Shown piece by piece: positions 63,169 through 64,000 of a stretch of 64,000 nucleotides of DNA. The first letter of the stretch is position 1. Each line of letters opens with the position of its first letter. Origin of the DNA: Aplectana chamaeleonis (lineage: Eukaryota > Nematoda > Chromadorea > Rhabditida > Cosmocercidae); the NCBI GenBank assembly GCA_029168955.1, contig JAPDOI010001570.1, forward strand, positions 99,950-163,949. The letters are read 5' to 3'. The notes beneath the pieces are model-generated. The model saw only the letters and a list, made by a program, of their open reading frames with translations. It did not search any database and had not been told where the DNA came from. Both the position numbers and the translations under genes were made by a program.

Positions 63169-63258
63169 ATGTACGACAGATTTTGCCTCCACGAAGGGGA
63201 TTCCCCCCCCCCTAAGCGACGCCGCAGGCTGCACCGCCCAAATACGTTTCAAACGGAT
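63169..63258. repeat. Left-type island, copy 5
   Basis: GATGTAC core, GAAGGGGATT, C10, 14-bp insert, CACCGCCC, TTTCAAACGG, TTTTCACCCCC and GATACAC core. It differs from the copy at 34,104 in C-run length (10 against 9); I saw no other difference through the following unit, 29 kb away. Confidence 0.86.
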
Positions 63259-64000
63259 TTTCACCCCCGAAATACCCGATACACGACAGATTTAGCCTCC
63301 ACGCAGGGGATTCCCTCCCCTAAGCGACGGTGCAGCCGCAGGCTGCACCGTCCAAATAGGGTTCAATTGATTTCCACCCCCGAAATACCCGATACACGAC
63401 AGATTTAGCCTCCACGCAGGGGATTCCCTCCCCTAAGCGACGGTGCAGCCGCAGGCTGCACCGTCCAAATAGGGTTCAATTGATTTCCACCCCCGAAATA
63501 CCCGATACACGACAGATTTAGCCTCCACGCAGGGGTTTGCTCCCCTAAGCGACGGTGCAGCCGCAGGCTGCACCGTCCAAATAGGGTTCAATTGATTTCC
63601 ACCCCCGAAATACCCGATACACGACAGATTTAGCCTCCACGCAGGGGTTTTCTCCCCTAAGCGACGGTACAGCCGCAGGCTGCACCGTCCAAATAGAGTT
63701 CAATTGATTTCCACCCCCGAAATACCCGATACACGACAGATTTAACCTCCACGCAGGGGATTCCCTCCCCTAAGCGACGGTGCAGCCGCAGGCTGCTGCG
63801 TCCAAATAGGGTTCAATTGATTTCCACCGCCGAAATACCCGATCCACGACAGATTTAGCCTCCACGCAGGAGATTCGCTCCCCTAAGCGACGGTGCAGCC
63901 GCAGGCTGCACCGTCCAAATAGGGTTCAATTGATCTCCACCCCCGAAATACCCGATGTACGACAGATTTTGCCTCCACGCAGGATTCCTCCCCTAAGCGA

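Larger units (their letters stand above)
1..64000. repeat. Satellite tandem array filling the window
   Basis: Every stretch I read is a copy or fragment of one repeat family, with units of about 91-94, 100-110 or 108-114 bp joined head to tail in the same orientation. The shared core includes CCGTCCAAATA, GAAATACCCGAT, ACGACAGATTT and a final TAAG. No unique DNA interrupts it and both window ends fall inside units, so true array borders are not seen. Block length divided by unit length suggests roughly 600 units. No gene, tRNA, rRNA or mobile element was recognised. The family matches no named satellite that I can recall; its function is unknown. Confidence 0.97.
31651..64000. repeat. Long-unit (108-114 bp) hairpin satellite block
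   Basis: Regular units with the insert GACGGTGCAGCC, GCA, GGCTG before CACCGTCC, the middle AGGGTTCAATTGATTTCC and usually the core GATACACGACAGATTTAGCC with CACGCAGGGG. The consensus is 113 bp: TTGATT starts at 51,645, 51,758 and 51,871 are exactly 113 bp apart. Units in contracted blocks are about 109-111 bp (44,567, 44,678 and 44,788). Spacers vary: ATTCCCTCCCC, TTTGCTCCCC, ATTCATTCCCC and others. Most units contain the MfeI palindrome CAATTG and lack the GTAC present in left-type cores. No gene is present. The block continues past the window end. Confidence 0.93.

Noticed and set aside
1..64000. CRISPR array
   Set aside because: The whole unit is conserved and no unique spacers separate short repeats. 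Units are far longer than CRISPR repeats, and no cas gene is present.
31651..64000. Iteron origin or partition-site array suggested by the hairpin
   Set aside because: No replication or partition gene is adjacent and the array is far larger than known iteron clusters. The idea is not supported beyond the inverted repeat.
1..64000. Telomere repeat on the minus strand (TTAGGGG)
   Set aside because: TTAGGGG occurs about once per unit as part of the spacer end and is never in tandem.
1..64000. Four-base inversion TGTA to TACA distinguishing the two cores
   Set aside because: The two strings are reverse complements, but an intermediate GATGCAC core exists (for example near 3,690, 15,087, 17,411 and 61,260), so two separate transitions explain the change more simply.
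29338..64000. Rho-independent terminators or REP-type elements at the hairpins
   Set aside because: The hairpin is followed by CCAAATAGGG rather than a T-run, and there are no genes to terminate. REP elements lie between genes, not in a pure tandem array.
1..64000. tRNA, rRNA or 5S gene cluster as the repeat basis
   Set aside because: Units of 91-114 bp show no cloverleaf, no tRNA-type A and B box pair and no rRNA-like sequence that I recognise.
1..64000. Taxonomic assignment of the host
   Set aside because: No gene or known repeat is present. Base composition of about 52-57% GC in the consensus units does not discriminate.

Overview
The whole 64-kb window is one uninterrupted tandem satellite array. 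I found no protein-coding gene, RNA gene, insertion sequence, origin or single-copy segment. Both ends lie inside the array, so it extends past the window on each side. All units share one backbone: CCGTCCAAATA, a palindrome-prone middle, a C-tract followed by GAAATACCCGAT, then ACGACAGATTT, GCCTC(C), a G3-4 run, a short variable spacer, a C2-4 run and TAAG. Dividing block lengths by unit lengths gives roughly 600 units; this is an estimate, not a count.

Three unit lengths are explained mainly by one module between TAAGC and CACCGTCC. The short unit (about 91-94 bp) has no insert there. The intermediate unit (about 100-110 bp) has a 14-bp insert. The long unit (about 108-114 bp, consensus 113) has a 20-bp insert that completes a perfect 12-bp-stem hairpin with a GCA loop. 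The + strand is strongly C-rich (33 C to 16 G in the 94-bp consensus; 39 C to 25 G in the 113-bp consensus).

Layout. Positions 1-7,145: mostly a dimer of one short plus one intermediate unit, period about 190-207 bp, with occasional trimers. Positions 7,146-16,250: nearly pure short units in two main alleles. Positions 16,251-26,261: short units with extra alleles, higher-order repeats and 50-bp internally deleted mini-units. Positions 26,262-31,650: a heterogeneous transition where short, mini, intermediate and first hairpin units mix and where most odd junctions lie. Positions 31,651-64,000: hairpin long units, with scattered islands of left-type sequence and alternating blocks that differ in homopolymer length.

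The sequence does not identify the organism. There is no gene, codon bias, telomere repeat or known family I recognise. A large homogenised satellite with higher-order repeats fits a eukaryotic centromeric, pericentromeric or subtelomeric block best, but a giant tandem array in a prokaryote or organelle cannot be excluded. Long open frames exist on both strands, but they follow from unit length and low stop density, and I do not regard them as genes. The most informative content is the record of array evolution: hairpin-module gain or loss, private variants copied over 0.2 to 22 kb, recurrent deletion junctions, and homopolymer-length blocks that may be biological or a long-read consensus artefact.
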